This document shows positions 9,190-20,066 of a stretch of DNA of 64,000 bases, piece by piece. Every line of letters begins with the position of its first letter. The first letter of the stretch is position 1. Origin of the DNA: Solwaraspora sp. WMMD792. GTDB taxonomy: Bacteria; Actinomycetota; Actinomycetes; Mycobacteriales; Micromonosporaceae. The stretch covers positions 3,100,001 through 3,164,000 of the forward strand of contig NZ_JARUBH010000009.1 of assembly GCF_029626105.1 (NCBI RefSeq), read 5' to 3'. The notes under the pieces are model-generated. The model worked only from the letters and a program-made list of their open reading frames with translations, was not told where the DNA came from and searched no databases. The position numbers and the translations under genes are program-made.

Positions 9190-10052
9190 CTATCTGTCCT
9201 CACAGTGCTGGTGACGTGGTCGGTGGAAACTTTGGTGGCAACGGTCCGGGTGCCGCCGGTCGCGACAGCACCGAGCGGATCGGAACCGGATGGGTCGGCA
9301 CCGGATGGGTCGGAACCGGATGGGTCGGAACCGGGTGCCGGGGCGGCGTCGGCCCGTCTCGGGTCTGGAATGTGCGTGGTGCACACCCCGTCGCCGTGGG
9401 CGATGGTGGCCAGCCGCTGGACGTGGGTGCCGATCAGCCGGGAGATCACCGCAGTCTCAGCCTCGCACAACTGCGGAAACTCGGCAGCCACATGGGCCAC
9501 GGGACAGTGATGCTGGCACAACTGCCCCCCGGACGCGATGGTGGACGCGTTGGCAGCGTAGCCCTCGGCGCTGAGTGCGGCGGCGAGGGCCTCGGCGCGG
9601 GCGATCGGGTCCGCACCGGCACCGTCGATCGCCGCCCGGCACCGCGTCTCCAACCCGGCGACCTGAGCCGCCGCGAACGCCTCCAGCTCCGCCTCGCCGC
9701 CGTGGCCGGCGATCCAGCGCAGAGCGGCGGCGGCCATGCTGTCGTAGCGGTAGCGCCCGTGCCGGGACCGGGCGTCGTCGCTGAGCCGGAAGACCTTGGC
9801 CGGCCGGCCGCGTCGCCGACGGGCCCGAGTGACCGCGTCCCGGGTCACCACGTCGCCGTCGGCGAGCATCGCGTCCAGGTGGCGGCGGATCGCCGCCGGG
9901 CTCAGCCCGAGCTCGTCACCGAGCTGAGCGGCGGTCGCCGCCCCCCGCTCCAGCAGCAGCGCGACCAGGCGGTCTCGGGTACGCCCGTCCGGGCCGGCGG
10001 CGACCGCACCGGTCGCCGACCCGCCCTCTGTAAGGCCCACCCTGTTTTTCAC
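9186..10052 (-). CDS. sufR: SufR-type Fe-S-sensing repressor
   Basis: A 288-residue ArsR/DeoR-like regulator. A winged-helix domain ([26 protein letters not shown]) is followed by the (R)[16 protein letters not shown] hinge and a C-terminal cysteine set CQHHC, QLCEAE and GVCTTHIP that probably binds the Fe-S cluster. SufR represses suf operons when its cluster is intact. The GTG at 10052 lies 7 nt from a good -10, suggesting leaderless translation. The C-terminal tail is unusual, with five GSDP/GADP-type units encoded by a 15-bp repeat. Confidence 0.93.
   Translation of the reverse strand: MKNRVGLTEGGSATGAVAAGPDGRTRDRLVALLLERGAATAAQLGDELGLSPAAIRRHLDAMLADGDVVTRDAVTRARRRRGRPAKVFRLSDDARSRHGRYRYDSMAAAALRWIAGHGGEAELEAFAAAQVAGLETRCRAAIDGAGADPIARAEALAAALSAEGYAANASTIASGGQLCQHHCPVAHVAAEFPQLCEAETAVISRLIGTHVQRLATIAHGDGVCTTHIPDPRRADAAPAPGSDPSGSDPSGADPSGSDPLGAVATGGTRTVATKVSTDHVTSTVRTDR
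9270..9340. repeat. 15-bp tandem repeat inside the 3' end of sufR
   Basis: The unit CGGAACCGGATGGGT occurs at 9281, 9296 (one change), 9311 and 9326 (degenerate end). It stays in frame and encodes the acidic Ser/Gly/Asp/Pro tail of SufR (PSGSD units). Multiples of 15 bp mean copy-number change would not break the frame. Confidence 0.85.
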
Positions 10053-10240
10053 TACGCCAACGTTACGTATTTCAGCGGTCGGCCGCAAACGCGCCCCCAG
10101 GTGATCCACCGCACCGAGCGTGACCGCCACCGGGACCAGCACGGCGCGGCCTTGCCGCAGTCGGCCGGCGGCACCGTGGGGCTGTGGTACCGGCGGCACC
10201 GCACGGCTGTGGTATCCGCCATATCGGTACGATTGCCGCC
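10053..10240. promoter_or_regulatory. Divergent sufR / ctaA promoter region
   Basis: On the minus strand TTGCGG (10083-10088), a 17-nt spacer and TAACGT (10060-10065) lie 7 nt before the sufR GTG, fitting a leaderless message. The -10 overlaps an imperfect dyad TACG-N9-CGTA (10054-10070) that could be the SufR operator. On the plus strand TACGAT (10228-10233) lies 7 nt before the ctaA GTG; its -35 is weak. Confidence 0.55.
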
Positions 10241-11299
10241 GTGCCCGTCTCCCCGTCCGGTCGGCTGACCGCCGGCCCCGCCCTGCTCCGGCGGCTCACG
10301 CTCGCCTCCTTGGTGGCCAACGTCGCGATCGTGCTGACCGGGGGCGGCGTGCGGCTCACCGGGTCCGGGCTCGGCTGCCCGACCTGGCCGCGCTGCACCG
10401 ACGATTCCTACGTCACCACGCCGGAGATGGGCGTGCTCGGCATCATCGAGTTCGGCAACCGGGTCCTCGGCATCCTGGTCGGCATGATCGCGCTCGCCAC
10501 CCTGCTGGCGGTGCTGCGGTCCCGACCACGCCGGTTGGACCTGCGCGGACCAGCTCTCGGCGTACTGGGTCTGGTGATCCTGCAGGGCCTGATCGGCGGG
10601 GTCAGCGTCCGAGTGCAGCTCAACCCCTGGGTGGTGGCGCTGCACTTCATGCTGTCGATGGTCGCCCTCGCGATGGCGTACGGGTTGTGGCGACGGGTAC
10701 GCGCCGGCGGCCGCGCCACCCGCGACGTGGTGGCCCGGCCACTGCGCCAGTTGGCCTTCGTGATCACCGCCGTGAGCTTCGGGGTGCTGGTACTCGGCAC
10801 CGTGGTGACCGGCAGCGGCCCGCACGCCGGCGACCCGGACGCCGGGCGCACCGGGCTGGACCCGCAGGCCATGTCCCAGCTGCACGCCGACTCGGTCGCC
10901 CTGCTGATCGGGCTGTCGGTCGCCTGGTGGTTCGCGTTGCGTGCGGTCGGCGCACCCCGACCTGCGGTACGCGCGGCGGCCGGGCTCATCGCCGTGGAGC
11001 TCGCCCAGGGACTGATCGGCGTGGTCCAGTACCTCACCGACCTGCCGGTCGCGCTGGTCAGCGCGCACATGCTCGGCGCCTGCCTGGTGTGGCTGGCCAC
11101 CCTCGGCGTGCTCTGGTCCACCCGGACCCGGGACCCGGCCGGGCCGGAACCAGGCGCCACCGGGCCGGAATCAGGCGCCACCGGGCCGGAATCAGCCGCT
11201 ACCGGGCCGGGATCAGCCGCTACCGGGCCGGAGTCGGGCGCGGCCGGGTTGGTTTCCGGTGACGCAAACAAGCGCCCCCTGGTCAGAGCGCAACCGTAA
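10241..11299 (+). CDS. ctaA: Heme A synthase (COX15/CtaA)
   Basis: A 352-residue membrane protein with about eight transmembrane helices. It oxidises the C8 methyl of heme O to a formyl group for cytochrome aa3 oxidase. Family marks include GGGVRLTGSGLGCPTWPRC with the extracytoplasmic cysteines, IIEFGNRVLG, VVALHFMLSM and LHADSVALLIGL with heme-ligand histidines. The GTG at 10241 is preferred over the longer frame because of a -10 placed for leaderless translation. The C-terminal 35 residues are a tandem TGPES/GATGPE tail outside the family core. Confidence 0.93.
   Translation: MPVSPSGRLTAGPALLRRLTLASLVANVAIVLTGGGVRLTGSGLGCPTWPRCTDDSYVTTPEMGVLGIIEFGNRVLGILVGMIALATLLAVLRSRPRRLDLRGPALGVLGLVILQGLIGGVSVRVQLNPWVVALHFMLSMVALAMAYGLWRRVRAGGRATRDVVARPLRQLAFVITAVSFGVLVLGTVVTGSGPHAGDPDAGRTGLDPQAMSQLHADSVALLIGLSVAWWFALRAVGAPRPAVRAAAGLIAVELAQGLIGVVQYLTDLPVALVSAHMLGACLVWLATLGVLWSTRTRDPAGPEPGATGPESGATGPESAATGPGSAATGPESGAAGLVSGDANKRPLVRAQP
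11141..11245. repeat. 21-bp tandem repeat in the 3' end of ctaA
   Basis: Five copies of GGGCCGGAATCAGGCGCCAC plus C, with substitutions, run head to tail and encode GPExGAT-like units. The reading frame is kept throughout. Confidence 0.85.
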
Positions 11300-11305
11300 G
11301 GTCGC

Positions 11306-11324
11306 CAACCGTTGAAGACGGTTG
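11306..11324 (+). terminator. Short hairpin after ctaA
   Basis: CAACCGT-TGAAG-ACGGTTG is a perfect 7-bp stem, 6 nt after the ctaA stop. It has no T-tract, so it may be a weak terminator or an RNA-stabilising end. Confidence 0.35.
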
Positions 11325-11406
11325 AAAACGGCAGACCTATCCCCATAGCGGAGAGTACCGGTGAGGCTACGCCTGTGCCGGGGCACAACCACCGGCACGA
11401 CGAACC

Positions 11407-11450
11407 GGGCGCGGCAGTGACGGTCCCCCCGTGCCGTGGCTGCCGCGCCC
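11407..11450. other. Inverted repeat upstream of the APC permease
   Basis: GGGCGCGGCAG and CTGCCGCGCCC form a perfect 11-bp stem with a 22-nt loop that has internal ACGG/CCGT pairing. It lies about 110 nt upstream of the permease start, in a 263-nt gap. It could be the ctaA terminator or a 5' leader structure. I could not match it to a riboswitch class. Confidence 0.4.
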
Positions 11451-11562
11451 CTGGTCGGTCCCCTGCCTGGACCAGACCCGCGTAGCGGCACCCCGGACGA
11501 TCCTCCGTCACCGCACGCGCACTCCCGCGTTTTCCTGACTGACCCACTTTCGGAGCTCCCGC

Positions 11563-13062
11563 GTGTCTACCTTCCGTACGAGCCGGTCCGGCACCGTCGC
11601 CGCGACGTTGGCCCGGTCCCGCCTGGGCGTACCCCAGGTGTTGTTCTTCGTTCTCGCCGCCGCCGCGCCGCTGACCGTGGTGGCCGGCGGCGCCAGCACC
11701 GGCTACGCCGTCACCGGCACCACCGCGGTGCCGGTCGCCTACCTGCTCATCGCGGTGGTGATGGCGGTCTTCGCCGTCGGCTACGTGGCGATGAGCCGGC
11801 ACGTCGTCAACGCCGGCGCGATGTACAGCTACGTCGCGCACGGTCTCGGCCGGATCCCCGGCATCGCGGCGGCGTTCGTCGCCGTCGTCGCGTACAACGC
11901 GATGCAGATCGGGCTGTACGGCGCCTTCGGCGTGGTTGCCGCCGAGGTACTCGCCGTCGCCGGTGCCACCGTGCCGTGGTGGCTCTGCGCGCTGGCCGGC
12001 TGGGCCCTGGTGACCGTGCTCGGCCTGGCCCGCGTCGACCTCAACGGCCGGATCCTGGCCGGCCTGCTGCTGGCCGAGCTCGCGGTCATCATCGGCTACA
12101 GCATCGTCATGGTCGGCCACCCCGCCGACGGTGCCGCCGTGGCGGGTCTCGACCCCCGCCAGCTGCTCACCCCGGGGGTGGCGGCGATGCTGGTCGGCGG
12201 CATAGCCGGTTTCGTCGGTGTCGAGGCCGGCACGGTGTTCGCCGAGGAGACCCGGGATCCGCGTCGTACGGTCGCCCGGGCCACCTACTTCGCGGTGACG
12301 ATCGCCGGAGTGTGCTACGCGGGTTCCGCCTGGGCGATGGCGGTGGCGGCCGGCCCGAACGACGTCGTCGCCCAGGCCCGCGAGCACGGCACCGAACTGA
12401 TGTTCGTGCTGGTCGACCCGCACATCGGCACGACGCTCGTGGACGCCGGCCGGTTGTTGTTCCTGACCAGCCTGTTCGCCGCGCTGCTCGCGTTCCACAA
12501 CACCGTTGCCCGCTACCTGTTCGCCCTCGGGCGGGAACGGGTGCTGCCGGCGGCGCTCGGCCGGACAAACCGGCGGACCGGCGCGCCGAAGCTGGGCTCG
12601 CTGGTGCAGAGCGGGCTGGCCGTCGCGGTGATCGTGGCGTACGCGGCGACCGGCCTGGATCCCATCACCCACCTGTTCTTCTGGGTGACCGTCACCGGTG
12701 GGCTCGGCGTGCTGATCCTGATGACCGTGACCTCGCTCGCGGTGATCGGCTACTTCCGCCGCGACCCGCGTGGCGAGTCGGCCTGGCGGCGACTGGTCGC
12801 GCCGGGCGCGGCCACCGGCGCGCTCGGGCTGATCCTCGTCGGCACCGTCACCAGCTTCGGTGACCTGCTCGGCATCGGCGCGTCCCCGCTGCGCTGGTGG
12901 TTCCCGGCCGGGTACGCCCTGGCCGCGCTGGCTGGCGTCGGCTGGGCGCTCTGGCTGCGCGCCAGGCGTCCGCAGACGTATCGGACGATCGGCTGGGGCG
13001 CCGACAGCGGCACCGCGCTACCGGTGCCACCGGCACCCGTCCGGCCGCCGGCCCACGTCTAG
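11563..13062 (+). CDS. APC-family amino acid/polyamine permease
   Basis: A 499-residue transporter with about 12 hydrophobic segments. The first helix region FFVLAAAAPLTVVAGGASTGYAVTG and the GGIAGFVGVEAGTVFAEETRDPRRTV segment are typical of the amino acid-polyamine-organocation superfamily. Substrate cannot be read from the sequence. The GTG start follows GGAG. A strong bidirectional terminator lies downstream, so it is probably a single-gene unit. Confidence 0.88.
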   Translation: MSTFRTSRSGTVAATLARSRLGVPQVLFFVLAAAAPLTVVAGGASTGYAVTGTTAVPVAYLLIAVVMAVFAVGYVAMSRHVVNAGAMYSYVAHGLGRIPGIAAAFVAVVAYNAMQIGLYGAFGVVAAEVLAVAGATVPWWLCALAGWALVTVLGLARVDLNGRILAGLLLAELAVIIGYSIVMVGHPADGAAVAGLDPRQLLTPGVAAMLVGGIAGFVGVEAGTVFAEETRDPRRTVARATYFAVTIAGVCYAGSAWAMAVAAGPNDVVAQAREHGTELMFVLVDPHIGTTLVDAGRLLFLTSLFAALLAFHNTVARYLFALGRERVLPAALGRTNRRTGAPKLGSLVQSGLAVAVIVAYAATGLDPITHLFFWVTVTGGLGVLILMTVTSLAVIGYFRRDPRGESAWRRLVAPGAATGALGLILVGTVTSFGDLLGIGASPLRWWFPAGYALAALAGVGWALWLRARRPQTYRTIGWGADSGTALPVPPAPVRPPAHV

Positions 13063-13117
13063 CCGCGGCTAGCCGCCGAACAGCCGGACGTGCAGCCGCG
13101 GTTACGGCGGCGGACAA

Positions 13118-13155
13118 CGAGCGAGACCCGGGCGTAACCGCCCGGGTCTCGCTCG
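13118..13155. terminator. Strong bidirectional terminator
   Basis: CGAGCGAGACCCGGGCG and CGCCCGGGTCTCGCTCG form a perfect 17-bp stem with a TAAC loop, between the convergent APC permease and the small gene at 13237. Confidence 0.85.
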
Positions 13156-13236
13156 GCTCTATTCCTCCAGCTGACGGACCGCTCGTCCAGTCACGCAACT
13201 GGTCGTCGTTCGTTGTGCAGGACGGGAACGGGCTGG

Positions 13237-13569
13237 TCAGCGCGCCAGACTGCGACGCGACATCGACCGCCACAGGTCGTTGCTGGGCCGCATCTGATCC
13301 ATCAGCTCCCGCTCCCACTCGTTCTCGATCTCGACCCCCGCCTTGAGGCAGGCGGCGCGGGCCACGTCGGTGCCGTCAGCGAACTGGTCGCCCCAGGCGC
13401 CGTCCTCCCCCACCAGGACGATCCGTGCGCCACGCTTGCCGACATACTCGATGACCGCCTTCGCACCGCCGTGGCCAGCGGCGAAGGACCGGATGCCGGC
13501 GACCAGACCAGAGGGGGCGTCCCCCGGGACGGATTCGGTCGCCAGCGTCGTATCGGAACCATCTGCCAT
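13237..13569 (-). CDS. Small conserved-looking protein of unknown function
   Basis: A 110-residue soluble protein. It contains AVIEYVGKRGARIVLVGEDGAWGDQFADGTDVARAACLKAGVEIENEWERELMDQM, an alpha/beta-looking stretch with an acidic C-terminal half. No catalytic motif is recognised. The ATG at 13569 (MADGSD) is preferred to the longer frame, which runs into AT-rich upstream DNA. Coding bias agrees with its neighbours. Confidence 0.65.
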   Translation of the reverse strand: MADGSDTTLATESVPGDAPSGLVAGIRSFAAGHGGAKAVIEYVGKRGARIVLVGEDGAWGDQFADGTDVARAACLKAGVEIENEWERELMDQMRPSNDLWRSMSRRSLAR

Positions 13570-13761
13570 ACGCGAAGCGTAAGCAGAGCGACGACGTTTC
13601 GCCGATCGGATGTCGGCTTTTTGTGACTCCAATCATCCGTGAGTTTAAGAAGTCCCACAGGTGATTGATGGTGATTTCAGCCTACAAAAAGGGACAAATT
13701 TCAGCACGAAAAACGGCAAACACGACAGAAGTTCGGGGCCTGGACGGGGCGGGACCCGGCG

Positions 13762-14745
13762 TCAGATCAGCGCGTCCAACGCCACGGCGACGAAGAGCAC
13801 CGTGAGGTAGGTCGTCGACCAGTGGAACAGCCGCATCGGCTGGACCGGCAGACCACGCCCGGACCGGCGCTGCAGCCGGTGGGCCTCCAGCAGGAAGACG
13901 ACCCCGACCACGACCGCCGGCACCGCGTAGATCAACGACATGCCCAACGGCCAGACCAGCACCGACGACCCGACCGTCAACCAGCTGAACAGCACGATCT
14001 CCACGCCCACCCGACGTTCGGAGGCCACCACCGGCAGCATCGGGATCCCGGCCCGCGCGTAGTCCACCTTGTACTTGATCGCCAACGCGTAGAAGTGCGG
14101 CAGCTGCCAGAAGAACACCACGGCGAACAGCGCCCAGGCCACCGGCGCCAGGCCACCGGTCACCGCTGCCCAGCCGATCAGCACCGGGGCAGCGCCGCAG
14201 ATGCCACCCCAGAACGTGTTCTGCGGCGTCGTGCGCTTCAACCACAGCGTGTAGACGAGGTCGTAGTAGGCGATCGCCGCGAGGGTCAGCCCGGTGGCGA
14301 TCCAGTTGGTGAAGACCGCCATCAGGGCCACCGAGCCCACCGCGAGCACCAACCCGAAGATCAGCGCGTGCCTGGGGCTGACCACGTGGTTCGGCAGCGG
14401 CCGGCGCTTCGTCCGGCGCATCAGCTGGTCGATGTCCCGGTCGATGAAGCAGTTCAACGCGTTCGCCGCACCGGCGGCCAGGGTACCGCCGACCAGCACC
14501 ACCGCCACCAGCCCCAGCGACGGCAGCCCACCGGCCGCGACCATCATCGTCGGTACGGTCGTGACCAGCAGCAGCTCGATGATCCGCGGTTTGGTGAGCG
14601 ACACGTACGCCCGGACCACGGCCAGCCAGTCGGGGGCGGCCACCGGTCCCGGATCCACCGCCGCTGTGCCGGGCACCCGGTCCGCTTCGGCGACGGACCT
14701 GACCCGCGCCCGGTCATGGGCGGGGCGCTCGGTGACCATGCTCAC
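13762..14745 (-). CDS. ctaB: Protoheme IX farnesyltransferase (heme O synthase)
   Basis: A 327-residue UbiA-family prenyltransferase with about nine membrane helices. The prenyl-diphosphate binding motif [21 protein letters not shown] and the second Asp-rich region near [12 protein letters not shown] are intact. It converts heme B to heme O, the substrate of CtaA. The GTG at 14745 has GGAAGG about 8 nt upstream; the ATG at 14739 is an alternative. An AT-rich gap of 192 nt separates it from the small gene at 13237. Confidence 0.94.
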   Translation of the reverse strand: MSMVTERPAHDRARVRSVAEADRVPGTAAVDPGPVAAPDWLAVVRAYVSLTKPRIIELLLVTTVPTMMVAAGGLPSLGLVAVVLVGGTLAAGAANALNCFIDRDIDQLMRRTKRRPLPNHVVSPRHALIFGLVLAVGSVALMAVFTNWIATGLTLAAIAYYDLVYTLWLKRTTPQNTFWGGICGAAPVLIGWAAVTGGLAPVAWALFAVVFFWQLPHFYALAIKYKVDYARAGIPMLPVVASERRVGVEIVLFSWLTVGSSVLVWPLGMSLIYAVPAVVVGVVFLLEAHRLQRRSGRGLPVQPMRLFHWSTTYLTVLFVAVALDALI

Positions 14746-15058
14746 GGGCTGCACCTTCCGGCGTCGGCGGCGGGTGACCTTCAACTGGCGGCGACCTGCG
14801 GGCCGACGCGCCTCCGACAGCGTACGCGCAGGTATTTTGCCTGCCCGGCCGACCCGTCACCGGTGCTCGTCGTCACACCCGACAGGCTTTCCACCGGCCA
14901 CGATGCGTATCCCCCGGTGGTCGGTCGGAGGGTCCGACGGCCGACCACGACCCAGGACGACCATCCGGTTGTCGAGATCGGCGGGCGCGCGTTCAACCCT
15001 GCTCGATAGGGTCGTGACGAGGGTTCCGCCTACCTGCTGGACGAGGAGCACACCCACC
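14746..15058. promoter_or_regulatory. Divergent ctaB / tkt intergenic region with a long hairpin
   Basis: This 313-nt gap has no convincing gene. At 14917-14948 GTGGTCGG-TCGGA pairs with TCCGA-CGG-CCGACCAC (13 bp with a 3-nt bulge). It may be a leader structure or operator for the tkt operon. GAGGAG lies about 9 nt before the tkt GTG. I see no confident -35/-10 pair. Confidence 0.4.
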
Positions 15059-17194
15059 GTGGCTGCAACACCAACCGATGCCCCCCTGAACTGGTCCGAC
15101 CTCGACCGCCGCGCGGTCGACACCGCACGCGTGCTGGCCGCCGACGCCGTGGAGAAATCCGGCAACGGCCATCCGGGCACCGCGATGAGCCTCGCTCCCG
15201 CGGCGTACCTGCTGTTCAACCGGGTCATGCGGCACGACCCGAGCGACCCGGACTGGGCCGGCCGGGACCGGTTCGTCCTCTCCGCCGGGCACTCCAGTCT
15301 CACCCTGTACATCCAACTCTTCTTCTCCGGTTACGGACTGAGCCTGGACGACCTCAAAGTGTTGCGGCAATGGGGATCGCTGACCCCCGGGCACCCGGAG
15401 CACGGACACACCCGGGGCGTCGAGACCACCACCGGGCCGCTCGGCCAGGGGCTGGCCAACGGGGTCGGCATGGCGATGGCCGCCCGCCGGGAGCGCGGCC
15501 TGCTCGACCCGGACGCCGCGCCCGGCGAGTCGGTCTTCGACCACAACATCTGGGTGATCGCCTCCGACGGTGACATTGAGGAAGGCATCACCCACGAGGC
15601 CAGCGCCCTGGCCGGGCACCAGAAGCTCGGCAACCTGACCGTCGTCTACGACGACAATCAGATCTCCATCGAGGACGACACCCGGATCGCGCTCAGCGAG
15701 GACGTCGCCGCCCGCTACGCCGCGTACGGCTGGCACGTGCAGACCGTCGACTGGCGGGCCGGCGCGGCCGGCGACGGCGAGTACCACGAGGACGTCGAGG
15801 CGCTGTACGCGGCGCTGACCGCCGCCCGCGCCGAGACCGACCGCCCGTCGTTCATCGCGCTGCGCACCATCATCGGCTGGCCGGCGCCGAAGAAGCAGAA
15901 CACCGGCAAGATCCACGGCTCGGCGCTCGGCGCCGACGAGGTCGCCGCCACCAAGGAGATCCTCGGTTTCGACCCCAACCAGCACTTCGCGGTCGACGAC
16001 AAGGTCCTCGCCCACATCCGCGAGGTGCTCGACCGGGGCCGGCAGGCACACGCGAAGTGGACCGAGAAGTACGACGCCTGGGCGCAGGCCAACCCGGAGC
16101 GCAAGGCGCTGCACGACCGGCTCGTCACCCGTACCCTGCCGACCAGCTGGACCGACGCGCTGCCGGACTGGCCGGCGGACCCCAAGGGGGTCGCCACCCG
16201 GGCCGCCTCCGGCAAGGTGCTGACCGCCCTCGCTTCCGAGCTGCCGGAGCTGTGGGGCGGCTCGGCGGACCTGGCGGAGAGCAACAACACCACGATGAAG
16301 GGCGAGCCGTCGTTCGTCCCGGCCGAGTACGCCACCAAGGAGTTCCCCGGCCACGAGTACGGCCGCACCCTGCACTTCGGCATCCGCGAACACGCGATGG
16401 GGGCGATCCTCAACGGCATCGCGCTGCACGGCGGCACCCGTCCGTACGGCGGCACGTTCCTGGTGTTCAGCGACTACATGCGCCCGGCGGTGCGGCTGGC
16501 CGCGCTGATGAAACTCCCGGTGATCTACGTCTGGACGCACGACTCGATCGGTCTCGGCGAGGACGGCCCCACCCACCAACCGATCGAGCACCTGTCGGCG
16601 CTGCGGGCCATCCCCGGCCTGGACGTGGTCCGCCCGGCCGACGCCAACGAGACCGCCTGGGCGTGGCGGGTCGCCCTGGAGCACACCGACCGGCCGACCG
16701 CGCTGGCGCTGACCCGGCAGGCGGTGCCGGTCATCGACCGGGACACCTACGCCTCGGCCGAAGGGGTCCGCAAGGGCGGCTACGTGCTGGCCGACGCCGG
16801 CAACGCCCAGCCGCAGGTGATCCTGATGGGCTCCGGCTCCGAGGTGCAGCTGCTGCTCACCGCCCGGGAACGCCTCGAAGCCGAGGGCGTCGCCACCCGG
16901 GTGGTCTCGATGCCGTGTCAGGAATGGTTCACCGAGCAGGACGAGGCGTACCGCGAGTCGGTGCTGCCGCGCGGGGTCAAGGCCCGGGTCAGCGTCGAGG
17001 CCGGCATCGGCATGTCCTGGCGTGGCCTGGTCGGCGACTGTGGCGAATCGGTCAGCATTGAACACTACGGGGCCAGCGCCCCGTACCAGGTGCTGTTCGA
17101 GCAGTTCGGCTTCACCGCCGACGCCGTGGTCGCGGCGGCGCACGCGTCGCTGACCCGGGTCGGCGCCATCACCGGCACCACCACCGGAAACTGA
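15059..17194 (+). CDS. tkt: Transketolase
   Basis: A 711-residue thiamine diphosphate enzyme of normal length, moving two-carbon units between sugar phosphates. It has [21 protein letters not shown], the GDG-type ThDP motif ASDGDIEEG followed by [17 protein letters not shown], and the glutamate region [20 protein letters not shown]. The GTG at 15059 follows GAGGAG; the open frame before it is not coding. It is the first gene of the pentose-phosphate operon, 11 nt from tal. Confidence 0.97.
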   Translation: MAATPTDAPLNWSDLDRRAVDTARVLAADAVEKSGNGHPGTAMSLAPAAYLLFNRVMRHDPSDPDWAGRDRFVLSAGHSSLTLYIQLFFSGYGLSLDDLKVLRQWGSLTPGHPEHGHTRGVETTTGPLGQGLANGVGMAMAARRERGLLDPDAAPGESVFDHNIWVIASDGDIEEGITHEASALAGHQKLGNLTVVYDDNQISIEDDTRIALSEDVAARYAAYGWHVQTVDWRAGAAGDGEYHEDVEALYAALTAARAETDRPSFIALRTIIGWPAPKKQNTGKIHGSALGADEVAATKEILGFDPNQHFAVDDKVLAHIREVLDRGRQAHAKWTEKYDAWAQANPERKALHDRLVTRTLPTSWTDALPDWPADPKGVATRAASGKVLTALASELPELWGGSADLAESNNTTMKGEPSFVPAEYATKEFPGHEYGRTLHFGIREHAMGAILNGIALHGGTRPYGGTFLVFSDYMRPAVRLAALMKLPVIYVWTHDSIGLGEDGPTHQPIEHLSALRAIPGLDVVRPADANETAWAWRVALEHTDRPTALALTRQAVPVIDRDTYASAEGVRKGGYVLADAGNAQPQVILMGSGSEVQLLLTARERLEAEGVATRVVSMPCQEWFTEQDEAYRESVLPRGVKARVSVEAGIGMSWRGLVGDCGESVSIEHYGASAPYQVLFEQFGFTADAVVAAAHASLTRVGAITGTTTGN

Positions 17195-17205
17195 GGAGGC
17201 ACCAG

Positions 17206-18384
17206 ATGACGGACCGATTGGGTGAGCTCACCGCCGCAGGCGTGGCGGTCTGGCTCGACGACCTGTCCCGGCAACGGCTCAGCACCGGCAACCTGGACCA
17301 GCTGCGCCGCGAGAAGCACGTCGCCGGCGTGACCACCAACCCGACCATCTTCGCCGCCGCGCTCGCCGACGCCGACGAGTACAACTGGCAGCTGCGTGAC
17401 CTGGCCGCCCGAGGTGTCAGCGTGGACGAGGCGGTCCGGATGCTCACCACCTACGACGTGCGGTGGGGCTGCGACGTGATGCGCCCGGCGTACGAGACCA
17501 GCGGCGGCGTCGACGGCCGGGTGTCGATCGAGGTCGACCCGCGGCTGGCGTACCGCACCGCGGAGACCGTCGCCGAGGCGAAGGCGCTGTGGTGGCTGGT
17601 CGACCGGCCGAACCTGTTCATCAAGATCCCGGCGACCGAGGCCGGGCTGCCGGCGATCACCGCCACCCTGGCCGAGGGGATCAGCGTCAACGTGACCCTG
17701 ATCTTCTCGCTGGACCGCTACAGCGCGGTGATGGACGCCTTCCTCGCCGGCCTGGAGCAGGCGAAGGCCAACGGCCACGACCTGACCACCATCGGCTCGG
17801 TCGCGTCGTTCTTCGTCTCCCGGGTGGACACCGAGATCGACAAGCGCCTCGACAAGATCGGCAGCGACCAGGCCAAGGCGCTCAAGGGCAAGGCCGCCGT
17901 GGCGAACGCGCAGCTGGCGTACGAGCGGTACGCGGAGGTCTTCTCCTCGGACCGCTGGCAGGCCCTGGCCGACGCCGGCGCCCACCCGCAACGCCCGCTG
18001 TGGGCCTCCACCTCGACGAAGAACCCGGCCTACCGCGACGTGATCTACGTCGAGGAGCTGATCGCCCCCGGCACGGTCAACACCATGCCGGAGTCGGTGG
18101 TGCACGCCTACGCCGACCACGGCGAGACCCGGGGCGACACGGTCACCGGCTCCTACCCGGCCGCCCGGCAGGTGCTCGACGACCTGATCGCCGTCGGCGT
18201 CGACCTCGACGACGTGGTCAAGACCTTGGAGTCTGAGGGGGTGAGCAAGTTCGAGGCCAGCTGGCAGGAGCTGCTCGACGGGGTCCGCTCGTCGCTGGAC
18301 GCAGCGGCGGCCGGCGCCGGTGAGCCGAACGCGGCCGCGAGCGGGCACGCCGCCGCAGCCAAACAGGCCGGAGGTAACGCATGA
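17206..18384 (+). CDS. tal: Transaldolase
   Basis: A 392-residue actinobacterial-type transaldolase. The Schiff-base lysine is in [11 protein letters not shown], with [13 protein letters not shown] and [14 protein letters not shown] as further family motifs. It exchanges dihydroxyacetone units between fructose-6-P and erythrose-4-P. The ATG follows GAGGAG. The end overlaps the pgi start (ATGA). The last 35 residues are an Ala/Gly-rich tail. Confidence 0.97.
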   Translation: MTDRLGELTAAGVAVWLDDLSRQRLSTGNLDQLRREKHVAGVTTNPTIFAAALADADEYNWQLRDLAARGVSVDEAVRMLTTYDVRWGCDVMRPAYETSGGVDGRVSIEVDPRLAYRTAETVAEAKALWWLVDRPNLFIKIPATEAGLPAITATLAEGISVNVTLIFSLDRYSAVMDAFLAGLEQAKANGHDLTTIGSVASFFVSRVDTEIDKRLDKIGSDQAKALKGKAAVANAQLAYERYAEVFSSDRWQALADAGAHPQRPLWASTSTKNPAYRDVIYVEELIAPGTVNTMPESVVHAYADHGETRGDTVTGSYPAARQVLDDLIAVGVDLDDVVKTLESEGVSKFEASWQELLDGVRSSLDAAAAGAGEPNAAASGHAAAAKQAGGNA

Positions 18385-20030
18385 GCGACTTCTTCGACGG
18401 CGGGGTCGAGGCCGCAGCCGGGCTGAGCGTGTACGGGGCCGACGCGGTCGACGCCTCGGCCGCCTCGTCGACCCGGGGCGCGCTGGTCGGCGACGGGGTG
18501 CCCGGCTCGCTCGCCCGCAAGGACCCGACGCTGTGGGGCCCGGACGCCGAGGCCGAGGCGAAGATCCGGCTCGGCTGGCTGGACACCTTCACCCGCAGCC
18601 GGGAACTGCTGCCGCAGCTCGCCGAACTGCAGGCCGAGCTGGGCGACCTGGACCACGTGGTGCTGGCCGGAATGGGTGGCTCGTCGCTGGCGCCCGAGGT
18701 CATCTCGCTCACCGTCGGCAAGCCGGTGACCGTGCTGGACACCACCGACCCGCACCAGGTGCGGGCGGCGCTCGGCGACCGACTGGACCGGACCGTCGTG
18801 GTCGTGGCCAGCAAGTCCGGCGGCACCGTGGAGACCGACAGCCACCGTCGCGCGTATTGGCAGGCGTTCCTCGACGCGGGGCTGAGCGAGGCCGAGGCCG
18901 GGCGGCGGTTCGTCATCGTCACCGACCCCGGCTCGCCGCTGGCCACCACCGCCGAGGAGATGGGTGCCACCGTGGTGCTCGCCGACCCGGAGGTCGGCGG
19001 ACGGTATTCGGCGCTGACCGCGTTCGGCCTGGTCCCGTCGGCGCTGGCCGGCGTGGACGTGGTCGAGCTGCTCGACCAGGCCGAGCAGCTGTCCGCCGCG
19101 CTCGGCGGCGACCGGGACAACCCGGGGCTGGCGCTCGGCGCAGCGCTCGGCGCGGCGGCGACCACCGGCCGGGACAAGGTCGCGCTGGTCTCCGACGGCA
19201 CCGGGATCGAAGGGCTCGGCGACTGGATCGAGCAGCTGATCGCCGAGTCGACCGGCAAGGACGGCATCGGCATCCTGCCGGTGGTCGTCGAGGCACCGGA
19301 CGCCCCCGGCGCCGCCGGCCCGGACGTGCTCACCGTCACCTACGGCGGTGCCGGCCAGCCGGGCGGGGTGCCCGGCGGCGGGGTCCGCCCCGACCTGGCG
19401 GTCAACGGACCGCTCGGCGCGCAGTTCCTGGTCTGGGAGTACGCGACGGCGGTCGCCGGCCGGGTGCTCGGCATCGACCCGTTCAACCAGCCCAACGTCA
19501 CCGAGTCGAAGGAGAACACCAACCGGATCCTGGCGTCCGGGCCGCCGACCGAGGCACCGTCGTTCGTCGACGGATCCATCGAGGTGTACGGGCCGGACGG
19601 CGTACCGGGTGACCTGGTCGGCGCGCTGCGCTGGCTGATCGACGGCGTCGGCACCGACGGCTACCTCGCAGTGATGGCCTACCTGGACCGGTTCGGCGAC
19701 GCCGACGCCGCCGGGGTACGCCCGCTGCTGGCGGCCGCCGCCGACCGGCCGGTCACCTTCGGCTGGGGGCCACGGTTCCTGCACTCCACCGGGCAGTACC
19801 ACAAGGGCGGGCCGCAGGTCGGCGCGTTCCTGCAGATCACCGGCGCGGTCACCGACGACCTGCCGGTGCCCGGTCGCCCGTACAGCTTCGGTGAGCTGCA
19901 GGCGGCGCAGGCCGCCGGTGACCGCGAGGCGCTCGCCGGACGGGGCCGGCCGCTGCTGCGGCTGCACCTGACCGATCGGGCCGCCGGCGTCGCCCAACTC
20001 CTGGACACGATTCGAAACCTGCCCAGCTGA
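18381..20030 (+). CDS. pgi: Glucose-6-phosphate isomerase
   Basis: A 549-residue phosphoglucose isomerase of the type found in actinobacterial pentose-phosphate operons. SIS-domain motifs include [16 protein letters not shown] and [13 protein letters not shown], and [18 protein letters not shown] holds active-site residues near the C terminus. It links fructose-6-P with glucose-6-P, the zwf substrate. Start coupled to tal by ATGA. Confidence 0.95.
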   Translation: MSDFFDGGVEAAAGLSVYGADAVDASAASSTRGALVGDGVPGSLARKDPTLWGPDAEAEAKIRLGWLDTFTRSRELLPQLAELQAELGDLDHVVLAGMGGSSLAPEVISLTVGKPVTVLDTTDPHQVRAALGDRLDRTVVVVASKSGGTVETDSHRRAYWQAFLDAGLSEAEAGRRFVIVTDPGSPLATTAEEMGATVVLADPEVGGRYSALTAFGLVPSALAGVDVVELLDQAEQLSAALGGDRDNPGLALGAALGAAATTGRDKVALVSDGTGIEGLGDWIEQLIAESTGKDGIGILPVVVEAPDAPGAAGPDVLTVTYGGAGQPGGVPGGGVRPDLAVNGPLGAQFLVWEYATAVAGRVLGIDPFNQPNVTESKENTNRILASGPPTEAPSFVDGSIEVYGPDGVPGDLVGALRWLIDGVGTDGYLAVMAYLDRFGDADAAGVRPLLAAAADRPVTFGWGPRFLHSTGQYHKGGPQVGAFLQITGAVTDDLPVPGRPYSFGELQAAQAAGDREALAGRGRPLLRLHLTDRAAGVAQLLDTIRNLPS

Positions 20031-20066
20031 CAATTGGTCCGGAGGAAAACGGACTGAGGAGGCGAC

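Noticed and set aside
11300-11562. Riboswitch upstream of the APC permease
   Set aside because: There is clear secondary structure, but no conserved core of a riboswitch class I know could be matched by eye; listed only as an inverted repeat.
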